In this document: piece after piece, positions 21,104 to 32,175 of the stretch
How positions within the stretch are numbered: the stretch's first letter is position 1
Layout: each line of letters opens with the position of its first letter
Program-made: the position numbers and the translations under genes
The notes under the pieces: model-generated
Seen by the model: only the letters and a program-made list of their open reading frames with translations
What the model was told of the DNA's origin: nothing
Databases searched by the model: none
Source of the DNA: Saturnia japonica
Lineage: Eukaryota; Arthropoda; Insecta; Lepidoptera; Saturniidae
Direction of reading: 5' to 3'
Length of the DNA: 64,000 nt
Assembly (NCBI GenBank): GCA_033032175.1
Contig: CM065318.1
Location: forward strand, 16,678,001 to 16,742,000

Positions 21104-21428
21104 ATCTGGGCGAACAAGCTGTGCTCGGTGTCTTATAAACAAAAAACCCCTGTCTAGATAAACTTGAAATTTAACAAATTTTTCTAAATGCAAAGTTTCA
21201 TCGAAATCGTTGGAGCCGTTTCCGAGAAACCAATTACATATATACAAGAATTGCTCAATTAATGATTAAATATCTGGATAACCGAGCCTTGCTAGGTAAC
21301 TAAAAAAACACCTATGTAGGTAAACTTGGATTTTTAAACATTATCTAAATACAAAATTTCATCCAAATTGTTGGAGCCGTTTTCGAAAAACCAGTTACAT
21401 ATATACAAGAATTGCTCAATTAATAATT
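21104..21428 (+). repeat. Two tandem non-LTR-like tail units, ~160 bp each
   Basis: Each unit runs through 'aaagtttcatcgaaatcgtt'-like, 'ggagccgtttccgagaaacc'-like and 'atatatacaagaattgctca' words. The two unit ends are 161 bp apart. A third, minus-strand copy is at 39095-39215. The layout resembles 3' tails of lepidopteran RTE-like retrotransposons, but no protein-coding part is attached. The frame 21053-21247 (minus) is incidental. Confidence 0.5.
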
Positions 21429-21479
21429 ATGATGATAGAGTCGTAAAATAGTTCATAAACTATTTTTTAATACAAGCAA

Positions 21480-21712
21480 AGTGGCAAATAAGCGTATGGC
21501 CTCCCTGATTGTAAGCGGTTATCGAAGCCTATGAACGCTTGTAACACCAAAGGTATTAACCCCCCTTTCCTAGGGAGCTCTGGGAACCCCATTCACCGCA
21601 GGAATACGACACAAGGTTATTTGGTTTTTATAGAGTTGATGCATTTCACCAGTCAGTCCTCCCCAAGTAGAAATAAACGTCTAAAGATATTTATTTGTGC
21701 CTACCTCTATTA
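21480..21712 (+). repeat. Family E dispersed repeat
   Basis: The word order is the same as at 13035-13215: 'gtggcaaataagcgtatggc', 'tgattgtaagcggttatcg', 'ctagggagctctgggaaccc', 'cgacacaaggttatttgg' and 'cctccccaagtagaaataaa'. This is the most complete copy in the window. The frame 21531-21713 is a by-product. Confidence 0.65.
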
Positions 21713-22011
21713 AATAACTTAATAAAAGTATTCTATTACTTGCAGTACTTGCCACTAAAATATGTGAGGTGAAAAACATTTAAAAGTTACGTACTAATCG
21801 TTCACAGTTCATTCGAAGATCATTAGTTAACTTATCGAGTTAACTTATTAGGGACCGTTTACCTTTCCAACTTACTGAGGAGGTAAATTGCTTTAAATTC
21901 CGTATAAGGTGCGGTCTGAATAGCTGTAGGACAACTGTCCACGAGTCCGTGTACTCAGGCGAGTATTCCGAAATAATAATTGGGTCCTTTCTTTTTTAAT
22001 CTGTGACTATT

Positions 22012-22270
22012 GCATTTTAGTAGCAGTATTGAAGCAATGACCGCTTATTGGTAACTTGTACGAACACCGTATTGATCGACGTAGGTTCGAATCTTTACAG
22101 TGAACCTGAGATTTAGGTAAAGGAAAACATCGTGATTTTCTAATACCCGCCTGGCGAGCTACAACCTTCGAGTTGAAAATCTGATACCAAGCACATACAG
22201 ACGTCCTGCAGCTGCAATTGAAAGCTTGAATGCTATAGGCATAGCGTGTTGCCATCTTGGATAAAGTCAT
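22012..22270 (+). repeat. SINE-C copy, plus arm of an inverted pair
   Basis: The tRNA-like head has B-box 'taggttcgaatctt' (about 22082-22095). The body has 'ggaaaacatcgtgattttct', 'tacccgcctggcgagct', 'gttgaaaatctgatacc' and 'ctgcagctgcaattgaaag', ending 'gttgccatcttgg'. The frame 22007-22273 (minus) is its antisense by-product. Confidence 0.65.
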
Positions 22271-22369
22271 CACTTAAATTAATGATGTTTCAAATACCTT
22301 TAAATATTCAATTCCTTAAGGTTTAGCGTTCGACCACAATCACACCTTATGTTAAGTAACGATACGATC

Positions 22370-22606
22370 CAAGATGGTAAGCCTTGTGGAAAGAACGGTT
22401 TCAAGTGCAACTGCTGGAAGGCAGCTTAAAGTGCTTTGCGAAGGGTTGGCGAAAGGTGAAGGCTAGCCAGGTATTAGAAAATGCCCTATGGTTTCATTAT
22501 GATGTTGTCCTTCACCGAAAGTTCAAGCCCATTGTAGAATTCGAACTTCAAACCCATGTCGATCAACGTAGTATCTAAACACGCTATCACTTAGCTAGCC
22601 ATCGTG
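22370..22606 (-). repeat. SINE-C copy, minus arm of an inverted pair
   Basis: It starts 'atccaagatggtaagcc', then 'ggctagccaggtattagaaa', 'ccctatggtttcattatgat', 'ccttcaccgaaagttcaagc' and a head 'attcgaacttc'. It faces the 22012-22270 copy tail to tail across about 100 bp. The frame 22384-22578 is a by-product. Confidence 0.65.
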
Positions 22607-22739
22607 CTCATAAAAAAAAAATCAATTATGTAATTTTAAATTATCGTTACTCAAATAATTAATTGACTTTATAGCACAATGAATCGTTAAGTACTAAACC
22701 AATAAAATATGTATGTTGTTTTAATTGTTAAAATTATGA

Positions 22740-22870
22740 GGTCAGGGCCCTTCATTTCCTAGATCCGTACCTGCACGGTTAAGTAGACGCTGTGTCGCCG
22801 CGAAACGCGTAACACGAGAGCCGCTGTATTTGGGTCGCACTTGTAATTTTATACGAGTTATATGATATTT
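22740..22870. other. CpG-rich patch
   Basis: A short CpG-rich patch ('cgctgtgtcgccgcgaaacg') contains a local palindrome around 'cgcgaaacgcg'. No frame or known repeat was seen; it is either regulatory or a repeat remnant. Confidence 0.2.
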
Positions 22871-23350
22871 GTGCGGACTATCCAGTTGAAAAAATCTATG
22901 CATCATCAGACTTAACTGTTTTTCAACGGCTAAATTATTTTATTATAATGTAAGAAATTGCAAAATTATTTGTTTTATGTTCAACTAACTTGTCTGGCAG
23001 GCGTTGTTCTGCTTTTTTCGGTAGTTAATGGGTCAAGCTCTGCACCAACTATCGGATCCTAACATAACTGTGAACCTTCGTCTTGATAAAATATATTATG
23101 TAAATATGGGCGCAATTGGTGAAACCATTCAGTCACTAACGGACTTTCAGCGTCACCTATACCGTTGAGGGATAGTATAAAAATCTCCTTCATAAAGAAA
23201 CACCCATCCTTTTTTTGTGTTGATTGGTCAAACTATTTTAAAGTTTATAAATTTAATTATTTTTTATTGTTTAATAAATTCTAATTACAACTTAAATAAT
23301 TGTACATAAATAACAATTGACGTAACAAGCAATACTCTTTTAATTTCCTT
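22871..23350. other. AT-rich DNA, nothing recognised
   Basis: No recognised feature. Confidence 0.4.
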
Positions 23351-23351
23351 A

Positions 23352-23630
23352 AGGTAAATTGCTCATAACTGTGGATTTATCGGTGATTTCCTTTGCCTTC
23401 ATTTAGTATTATAACTTCGGTGAAAAATGATATAAACCATGTTCAGTCTTGTTAAATTCATCGAATTTTCTATCAAACCATTGGAAAATTTGTTCGAAGA
23501 AATAAGGAACATCGTTCATATCTGTGGGTTTATCGGTATTTTTTTTTCTTCGTTGAGTATTTATTACAACTTCGATAAAAAATGTAATGTAGACGATATA
23601 AACAGTGTTTCTGTCTTGTTACATTTTGAA
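23352..23630. repeat. Diverged tandem duplication, ~155-bp period
   Basis: Words in the first unit recur about 155 bp on: 'gtggatttatcggtgatttc' / 'gtgggtttatcggtattttt', 'tataacttcggtgaaaaatg' / 'acaacttcgataaaaaatg', and 'tcagtcttgtta' / 'ctgtcttgtta'. The 83-residue frame at 23439-23690 spans the second unit and has no recognised domain. Confidence 0.5.
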
Positions 23631-24455
23631 ATTCTTAATTATATATTTAAAAAAAAATCACGTAAATGCAATATATTTAACTTCAAATAAATATGTGATA
23701 ACCTAGTATATCTAGTAAATTTGTTTTAAATACAGAGAGTACAGACTCAAATCAACATTTTGGAATTAGCAATAATATGTATTTCCGTAATTCATGATGT
23801 ATTAAAATCGCTGTTATGTATTATTCTGGTAATCCCATATTGTTTTGATGAGTTATTAATATAAATATATGTGAATAACGTACAGTCGGATTCATTCATA
23901 ACTGTATACCACAGGCTATGACTAAACTATGTATGACAACAATGTAAACATTATATCGTAAACACAATAATATTGCTACTTATTTTTGGATATTATATTC
24001 AATATTATTTAACCATGATTCTTGGAATTATGTAACAGTATATTTTTAAACTTACTTCAAAAAGATGGTGACTGATTTGTAACATTCTGGGGTAATAATA
24101 TTGAAAATTAAATAATCGGTAAACAGAGTCCAACCATACCATTATGAATCTTTGTAGTTTGTGTCACGAATGCATTAATCTTATAATTCATCATGACTGT
24201 ATTATCTCTATATAAGTGAAGATAATAAATAAGATATAGCAACTGAAAAAATTTAAGACGGAAACATACTTTTAACAAGTTAACTACCCGACGCGGAGAG
24301 AAAAGGACAGAACTATGCTATAAACCGAGATAGACAGTTGAGCGCAACGTTGCATCAGGTGTTAATAATGTATAGTCATACAAATTATTACAATTTTTAT
24401 TTGACTCAACATGCTTCACTTCGCGTCAAGTAGCGTTTATTTTAGCACTCGACGT
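23631..24455. other. AT-rich DNA, nothing recognised
   Basis: No recognised feature. Confidence 0.4.
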
Positions 24456-24459
24456 AATA

Positions 24460-24718
24460 TAATACGGAGTTTTTGGCGGGAATATGAAGTGACATATTGT
24501 GGGTTTATTTTGGATTCATTTACTTAGGTTTTTAACCCTATATTATGAAATACTGGTGGTCTTTTGCGTGGTATAGCTCGGTTGTTGTGTATAAGTGAAG
24601 TTAATTATAAATATAAATAGGCCATGCATTTTGGGATGTCACAAAAATTCCCTAGTTAGTTCTATAGACGCTGGCAAGAGATTTTTGCGACGCCAAAACA
24701 AGAACAAGTAACATAATA
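24460..24718 (-). repeat. Family B repeat
   Basis: On the minus strand the head is 'ttgttttggcgtcgcaaaaa'. The body has 'cccaaaatgcatggcc' and 'cttcacttatacacaaca', and the 3' end is 'acttcatattcccgccaaaa'. The head differs from the 'cctaacttggca' type, which implies at least two 5' variants in the family. Confidence 0.6.
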
Positions 24719-24719
24719 T

Positions 24720-25000
24720 TCGCGCCGAACGATACGCTTCGATTTGACGACGGAGGTCAGTCGCGGCTTTAACAGTCGAACGAATCGTCTTTCAAGTTTG
24801 CAGCCGTGTAGTTTCAACGTCATGTTACTTAGAGGCAATGCGGTAGGCGCAACGTGTCACTGATTTTCCCTGTCTGTGCGTGGATCGAGTTTCACGACGG
24901 CATTGCGGCGGGTGGCTATGTGTGCGTGCGTCGGACCATGCCGACCATGCGCAGGACCAGACTCCGTGGCAACGCTTGCGCTAACATAAAGGCTCGGCTA
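24720..25000 (+). promoter_or_regulatory. CpG-rich patch with initiator-like motif
   Basis: About 280 bp of markedly CpG-rich unique-looking DNA lies between two repeats. A TCAGT initiator-type motif is at 24757-24761. The downstream +28 to +32 position reads CGTCT, matching three of five bases of the arthropod DPE consensus. No coding frame starts nearby. It could be the core promoter or first non-coding exon of a host gene; nothing visible confirms transcription. Confidence 0.3.
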
Positions 25001-25029
25001 TACTTGAATCTTATATAAATAAATAAAAT

Positions 25030-25430
25030 TGAAGTGTCTATTTGTTATGTCAAAATAACGGCTTTTTACTAAATGTATATGAAAAGACAAATTTTTTAAA
25101 TTTTGGTCTGTCTGTCTGTTTCGGGTAACCTCCGAAACGGTGGGACCAACTTTCACGGGACTTTAACTTGCATACAGCTGATGTTATAAGGAGTAACTTA
25201 GGTTACTTTTATTTTAGAAAAATATTAGGGATTTGCGCAAAAAACAAAAGCTGGTCATGGTGAATCAATTAGGGTGCTTAAATGGCTTACGCTGAGGAAA
25301 CCATAAGAAATAACTATAAAAAAGTTAGCAAGAGTATATGTCAATCATTTAAGAATCAATCACAATAAGCATTTTTGACTTTAAAACAACCGGGAGCGGG
25401 GGTAGCACGATTCGCGTGTGGGCAATCTGT
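25030..25430 (+). repeat. Family G dispersed repeat (LINE-tail-like)
   Basis: The word order is 'attgaagtgtctatttgtta', 'aacggctttttactaaatg', 'acagctgatgttataaggag', 'aatattagggatttgcgc' and 'tggtgaatcaattagg'. Minus-strand relatives are at 31920-32170 and 45590-45900. It ends in a GC-rich 'gggagcggggg' stretch. There is no coding part. Confidence 0.55.
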
Positions 25431-26090
25431 TATAAATAAACTAGCCGATCCCTGCGAATAATTCTGACATAATTCAATGTAAACAATCTAAATAACATTT
25501 AGCTAATAATATTGTACATTGTGCCTTCTACATGTTACTTGAATACAGTCTCCACCAACAGATGACATTCCAAATGAAAAAAGTTTTTAAATACTTTTTT
25601 AAAGAGATTATTAATTTTAAACTATTTGTATATTCTTCCTTAACAGCGAGGGACGTAAGTATTAAAATAATTTTAGAATTTTTAATTATGATGAAGAATT
25701 ATGGGAAGTACGTACGGCTTTGTCACAAAAACACCTTTGAAAATTGAGTACAGTATAATTCATTAAGAGTGACGGCAACCGCAAGATTTACAGTCCGTGA
25801 TTCATGTGTATCTTTACACATTGTGTTGCTTTAAATAGAAATCGGATTTACAGCGTCTGATCCCTAAACGTGAAGGCCATAAGTGAATAATTATGATGGG
25901 CTTTTCACCATAGGCAAAGTGGTCGAGACACTGTCTGATTGTACAGCCCTAATACCTCATCACTATAGCCATTTCCTCGTTCGTTACTCAGCAGGGTGCA
26001 AAACGTGCAGGTGAGGCTAGCTTGGATGTCTCAAGTATTAAGATATTATTTGATCCCCCTTGCACACCAAAATATGTCCAGTTATTTAAC
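25431..26090. other. AT-rich DNA, nothing recognised
   Basis: No recognised feature. The frame 25532-25747 shows no domain. Confidence 0.4.
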
Positions 26091-26092
26091 CA

Positions 26093-26336
26093 GGTAGCAT
26101 GCTAAGCCTTGGAAGACTTGCTCTCAAGTGCAGCTGCCGGAACACACCTATTGGTGTTTAGCGATAGATTTTCAAGTTGAGGTTGGTAGCTAGCCAAGCG
26201 GGCATTAGAAAAAGCCCTACCACCATGCTGTGGTTTCATCACGATGTTTTCATTTAATGAAAGCTCAGTCTCATTGCAGGGATTTGAATTCACGTCGATC
26301 GACGCGATGTCTTTAGACGCTACTACTGACCCATCA
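26093..26336 (-). repeat. SINE-C copy, near full length
   Basis: On the minus strand the order is head 'gggtcagtagtagcgtc', B-box-like 'gaattcaaatccct', 'catcgtgatgaaaccaca', 'catggtggtagggctttttc', 'tgcccgcttggctagct', 'aaacaccaataggtgtgtt' and 'ccggcagctgcacttgag'. This is one of the clearest copies and a good reference for the family. The frame 26102-26293 (minus) is a by-product. Confidence 0.75.
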
Positions 26337-27355
26337 TTGGTTCTTGGGATGGAAAATGTAAACCTTTAATTAAACTAAGATTAAAATACTTTTTGGAGCC
26401 AGGGGCCAGTGCTTAACACGTCTAAGAAAGATGTAAGGAAAATCAGTCAAAAAATTTATAAGCAACAATAATAAATTAATAATAATACAGAATTATAAAT
26501 AATAATAATAAATACCTACTGAAATATAATAGTAAATTAAAATTTACTTATTTGAACTTAAAGTTTTGAAAGTTTGGGTACTAATCTTTAGGAAATGTCC
26601 ATAGGTCATTACAATATTTCCATTTCTTTATTTTCTCGATGACAGTTATAATTTGATAGTTGTAGTGTTGTGACCAAATAAGTAATAACCATCGAGTGAC
26701 AGTAACAGTTCATCAGATTTTGATTAAAATAAATAAATACAGATTACCTGTTGTTATAATTATTTCGTTTCATTGTCGTGTACTTTACCTATGCCTACTT
26801 ATTTTACAACAGCTTCGAAAATTTTGAAGAAGTTGGCATTATCAATCAGGAATTAATACGTGTAACATCTTGTAATGAAATATAATATTAGTTAATTTAT
26901 GTAAAAAAGTATCCGGCAGTAGTTTAGTTTTAATATATTTTGTAAAAAAAATATCGGGTGTGTTATCGTGTTACGTTTATCGATATAGCTCCATCCCTAT
27001 CAGTTTCTCGACTCTGGTATAACCTTGTACGTGTGTAAACGTCATATTTTTATAAAATAATGCATACATAATTTAAAAAAGACGCTCGTTCAAGTTTTCA
27101 CAGGAGCTGTCCTTGAGAAAATAAAGAAATGGAAATAGTATACAATATAGATAGTGTAGTGAGCGCTTAATAATCTTTTTCAACTACTTTGCATTTTCGC
27201 GGTTTCAGCTAAGTTTTACGTTCGTACTTAGTATACTAGAATGCTAGGCTACCTATATGTCTCTTTAATTTGAAATTCATAAAGCCTTTCCCTAGCAGTG
27301 AAACATATACAGACTGCTATTATTATTATTAACAACATATCACCAATGAATGTTC
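26337..27355. other. AT-rich DNA with AAT-rich tract
   Basis: A low-complexity AAT/AATA tract runs from about 26465 to 26515. Nothing else was recognised. Confidence 0.4.
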
Positions 27356-27359
27356 TTTA

Positions 27360-27575
27360 ATTTTTAACCGTCTTCAAAAAAAGGTGGAGGTTCAGCCATA
27401 ACTTCTTTTTTTTTGTACCGATTTAGATAATTCTTGTTGTTGGAAAGAGGATACCTCGAGCGTGGTTCAATTTTAATTTCATTGGCATCGGACCTTCTAT
27501 TTCGAAGACATATTAGGAAAATCCTCAAAATAATTGAAGTTGGTTTTCTTTTTTGTTACAAATTGTTCTGTAAAA
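27360..27575 (+). repeat. Family D repeat
   Basis: It begins 'aaccgtcttcaaaaaaaggt', then 'gaggttcagccataacttc', 'gaggatacctcgagcg', 'ggttcaattttaatttcatt', 'cggaccttctatttcgaaga' and 'ggttttcttttttgttac'. Confidence 0.6.
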
Positions 27576-27789
27576 ATAACAATAAACCGCATAACTTTGA
27601 ATATGTGTAATACAGATGACCCCGAGAGTCTTGGCAGCAGCGTTTTCGGCATCTCTAAGAAGTTAAACATGAACCGCAGAAGCGGTTAATATCTCAAAAT
27701 AGCAGTATTTCTCGGATGCAACGTATTAAACAAAATGGTTTGAACGGTATGCGTTACTCATGGCATCAATGAAGTTGATAATTTTAGAA

Positions 27790-27890
27790 TGTTATAACAT
27801 AACAGGCATAATGACCGGCTCCATGGTCGAGTGAGTGGTCAAGGCGTTTCACTCTACAACCGTGGAACAAACTGCCTCATTATACGATGC
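27790..27890 (+). repeat. tRNA-like SINE head (uncertain)
   Basis: 'tgaccggctccatggtcgag' followed by 'tgagtggtcaaggcg' resembles an A-box region, but no clean B-box follows. It could be a decayed SINE head. Confidence 0.25.
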
Positions 27891-28319
27891 CTTAATTTGT
27901 ACGTATCTACGTTAACTCTTGTATTATTTCAACACGAAGCTTTTGAAATATTTTTTACTCTCTCCAACTATTCCCCTCCTATTCCTTGACTGTTACTTGT
28001 GAATTTTAGAGCTTCTTCCATCAGAGATGACGCCGACAGTGGTAAGTTTATTTGTATTATTATAAAGTGTTATAAATTTACCAGCCCTGCGAAACGCAGG
28101 CTATTTTTTTGTCAAACCCAACTCCATCGAGAGTTCGGTTATTAAATTTTCCATTACTCTTAAATGCTTATCTCTGAGCCCTTGGTGGAAGACAGAACAC
28201 ATTCGTTGGTTCTATCATTTGTTCTTTCGATCACACCTATTTATGGAGATTAAATAAGAGAGGCAGAGGGTACAGAGAAATTTCTTTGAAGATTTCTCTT
28301 TACTTAGGGCAGGCCGACT

Positions 28320-28500
28320 GGTGGAAAACCGCCACTCTGTTAAAAGATCGCAGCCAAATAACCTAGTATTGTGGTATTATGTTCCTGCGGCGAGTGGGTT
28401 TCCAGAGTTCCTTGGGGCAGGAGGATACAAGTTTTCTATAGGATACGGTACCCGCTTACCCCCTTGTTCGCCACATTTGTTGTAAACATATAAAACAAAA
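28320..28500 (-). repeat. Family E dispersed repeat
   Basis: On the minus strand this contains 'ggtaccgtatcctatagaa', 'tgccccaaggaactctgg', 'aacccactcgccgcagg' and 'ggttatttggctgcgatc', collinear with 21480-21712. Confidence 0.55.
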
Positions 28501-28584
28501 TGTCGATAGTCACTGTTGGGCCTATCAATCTATTCTTTCGGAAGCAACTACACCCATTAATTAATGCAATGATAAAATAAAAGG

Positions 28585-28790
28585 CAATAATGGTACCGCG
28601 TGTACAGACATAGCTTCGATCGACGTAAGTTTAAATCCTTGCAATAAGCCTGATTTTTCTATGAAAGAAACTATCGTGATGAAACCATAGCATGGTTGTA
28701 GAGTATTTTGTCCACACCGTCACTTAATATCACTTCATGGACACATACGCTGAAATCTTAAAAAAAGAAATAAATAAACATTTAAATGTT
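28585..28790 (+). repeat. SINE-C copy, 5' part
   Basis: 'ccgcgtgtacagacatagct' and 'tcgatcgacgtaagtttaaa' form the head. 'gaaactatcgtgatgaaacc' and 'atagcatggttgtagagta' follow. It decays beyond about 28720. Confidence 0.5.
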
Positions 28791-30719
28791 GGTACAGACG
28801 CACCCTACGTCATTGTTTGTTGATGTACGTTGACAAAGGGCACACAGAGACTACTCGACGCCTTCCACGGTGCATGAGTCCGAGCTGCAATCCAATCTCA
28901 ACTTATTATAATAGTCCGTTCATTATTTACAATGAGGCAGCGCACGCAATAACGCTGCAAATATTTGTCGTGCTATCCCAGGTTCCTGACTTGTGTCAAC
29001 ATTGTTGTGTTTTACTCAGGAACTCGTTATGTTGTTAGAAAAATGATAAAAAAATATGTTTCTCGCGCTATTTAAAATTAATTTGATGTTATACGAAATT
29101 GATTATTATTACAATTGAAATGATATTTATATGATTAAATAAAATGGTTAATGTCTCTTTTACAACCAGTATAAAAGTGTACCTAGGTGAATCATGAAAT
29201 ATCATGCATTATAATCGAGAAGTAAGTAAGCCAAAGAAACAGAGATCAATAAAAAATCATAAGGTAAATAGTGTTATTGCAACTTCTACATTGAAGTTTT
29301 TCCTGTTAAGTAATAAATAAACATGTTTTCACGACGATTTTTCATACCAAACGCGCTAAACGGTTAATAAACACTGCCGATGATCAATTGTGTGCTAATC
29401 ATATATATAATTCTACTAAGTAAGAAGCGTCGTCGCGATTCGTCTTAAAACGATCTACAAAGAATTCAAAATAGACTAGTCAAATTCACCGCAAATCATG
29501 ATTTACATATTTATCATTAATCAATTGATAAAATTATATGATTATTAACAAATACGAAATCACAAATATATATAAATGCTCCTGTACAAATATTTAGAAT
29601 ACAAAAGCAAATTGGTTTGGTGTTTATTTAACTTCCAAGTGTTCTCTTTTGTAAAACGTGATGTGACGTAATGGTTATATAGATTAATATCTAATGACGT
29701 AGGAATATTATGTTTTAGTGACGTCTTGTTGTCTATCAAACGTAACTTATGTTACGTTCCGTTAACTACATAATTCAGTATTAAGTATATTCTAGCTGAC
29801 CAGTGCCACTATTTTGCACATTATAGAATGTATCTAAACAATCTAGCTAACAGCTGTCACGTTAGTTAAACAGATGGAGCCCTGAATATATTTTCATTAG
29901 CACCAACGGATAAAGTTCTTAATTAAAAAAATTTTTTTAAACCAAAACATTATTTTGAAACAGTGTGCCTATCGGTACAATTCTATTCATCAAAGCAAGA
30001 AACATAGGTTTTAAAATGGTGTTTGAATCATTTATTTTTATAAAGAATTAACGGAGATATAGCGTTGTAACTATAAATATACCTTTGAGTAAATAATATG
30101 TAATTATTTAAAAGTTAAATGAAAGAACAAATAACTTTAAAGTCTTAGTACAAATATTGCTCGGACACAGTTGAACCAATCAAATGCAAAATATACTTTT
30201 TTACCTTTTCATTTATGAGCAATGGGTCATGAAGGGTCCTTAAACAAAAGCACACTGTAGCTTCCATTAGGTGAAAAAATCGCTCTCATGCATGCAAGAA
30301 TAACAGTGGATCTTTTTTTGGTTATAAAAATTAATGTGAACTCGAATAAATACCCAAATATATTAAGTAAAAGTAAATTTTATTAATGTCTTTAACTCTT
30401 TCATCGAGTTATCAGATCAACATTAGAATATTCGATATTAATAAAATATTATGGTCACGGAATATTAATTGACGCCGATCGAATCTCTTCGGTTGACGTG
30501 CAGCGAAATTGATCGAACTCAAGGAAATCTAAGTTGAGAGAGATTTAATTAAAGATATAGTAGCCTTTCACTGAACCGGGGTTTTGCTAAGCTGACTTTT
30601 TATTATTATACAGATACACCGTCATGCTATAGATGTGACTTGTTAAATCTTGTGTATTAATTCACCTTTGAAAATACATTGTGTTCATACATTGTCAAAT
30701 GAAATTATTCTCTGATTAG
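28791..30719. other. AT-rich DNA, nothing recognised
   Basis: A long stretch without recognised repeats, RNA genes or plausible exons. The frame 28817-29038 has no known domain. Confidence 0.4.
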
Positions 30720-30840
30720 AAAAGTCGAAATCGGCAAGTTCGGTGAAGCTGTAAAAGCCGCAGTGGTTCCAGGGCCCCTAAGGCTAACAGTAGGCGAAAT
30801 CGGTTGGTGGCGAAGTCCCCACACGAACTACGTAAAATAG
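30720..30840 (-). repeat. Family H fragment
   Basis: On the minus strand: 'ccttaggggccctggaacca', 'ctgcggcttttacagcttca' and 'ccgaacttgccgatttcg'. It matches 35110-35170 and 51700-51765. Confidence 0.5.
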
Positions 30841-31919
30841 TTTAATTTGAGAAGATTAAATTTTAAGTGATATGCGATTTTGACGAAAACGACAAAATGG
30901 CGAAATATACGGAAAACGAAAAAATAAACTTTTGACAAACTTTGGTCCAATGTAGTTTTTATTTGAATATATACCGCAGTTCCTTTGAAAAATATTATGA
31001 AAACTTATGTAAATTGGCATATGTGCTTTAAAATAATGGACTAACTAGAAATAAAATAGACCTAATCATATAGGTACCTACAATAGTGAACTGAATATAA
31101 ACTAAAAAACAATCGAAATTTAAGCATAAACACAAAGTATATATAGGTATAACAATAACAAACTAAAACATATGAAAATTTAAGCGATTAGATTATATCG
31201 AATTACATAATGCGGAGAATTTCTTTTTTAAGCAAAAAATTAAATATTCTTCTATTTCAAATATAAATATTTTATAAAATGTCATTGTTCTACTTGGATA
31301 TTTAATTTCAAAAGCAAGTTTTGAATAATAGAAAAAAATTATTGAAATGTCACAAGCACAGGTGTGTTTTTAAATTTTTTGTTGATAAAATGATCATACG
31401 AAAAATCAATCTTTATAGTTAGTTTATTCTTAATTAATGTAAAAGGACTCCGAATATATAGAAATTATGAATATATTTTATTCTCAACAACTATATTAAA
31501 CCAGTTTTATGGAATAAAATATTATATATCACTGCATATGTTTCAATTTCAACCAGAAACTTCTTTTTGGGAGTTCCTGTGACATTGGATTCTTCAAATC
31601 ACAAAGTGACATTGAGCTAGTTAACATTATGAGGGCAACTCTCAACAGATCGTCGTTTGTTTGTGGCCACTGTTGTTTATCGAATGTACTGGATTTCTTT
31701 TTATTTGATATCTAAAAATAAATATAAATTTTGTTTCATTTATAATTAACTAGCGAGCCCCGAGGACGTTTTATGTTGTTTCCCCTTTTAGTAGTCAATA
31801 ACTCGACCACAGCGTCACACCATCGGGATCAGGGATAACATAAAAGCCTTCTCCATGAAAAAACACAGATTTACTTTTCGAGGCGATCGGTCAACAACTA
31901 AAATACATTTTTACATAAT
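30841..31919. other. AT-rich DNA, nothing recognised
   Basis: No recognised feature except a short 'aactagcgagccccgagg' at about 31749 that resembles an inverted Helitron-like 3' end. Confidence 0.35.
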
Positions 31920-32175
31920 ACTAGCTATGCCCCCGGCTGCGCTCGCGTGGACTCCATAATTCCGTCGATCGGGTACACGCGCGAATCGTAAATATTATTT
32001 TAAAGACAAAAATGCTTTTTATGGGTGATCCTTAGAATATATATATATATATAAATGCTCTCGCTGACTTTTTCTAGGTCGTTATAAGAACTACAATAAT
32101 GTAGTACATTAATTTGATATATCTCTTACAGTTTACCTTAAGTGCCCGAATTGATTCACGCACTATTTAGTTCGT
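31920..32175 (-). repeat. Family G repeat ending in Helitron-like CTAG
   Basis: The plus strand starts A|CTAGCTATGCCCCCGG, the inverse of a ..GCTAG|T end with a GC-rich hairpin. It continues 'acattaatttgatatatctc' and 'gcccgaattgattcacg', shared with 45660-45755. An (AT)n run lies at about 32036-32053. Confidence 0.45.
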
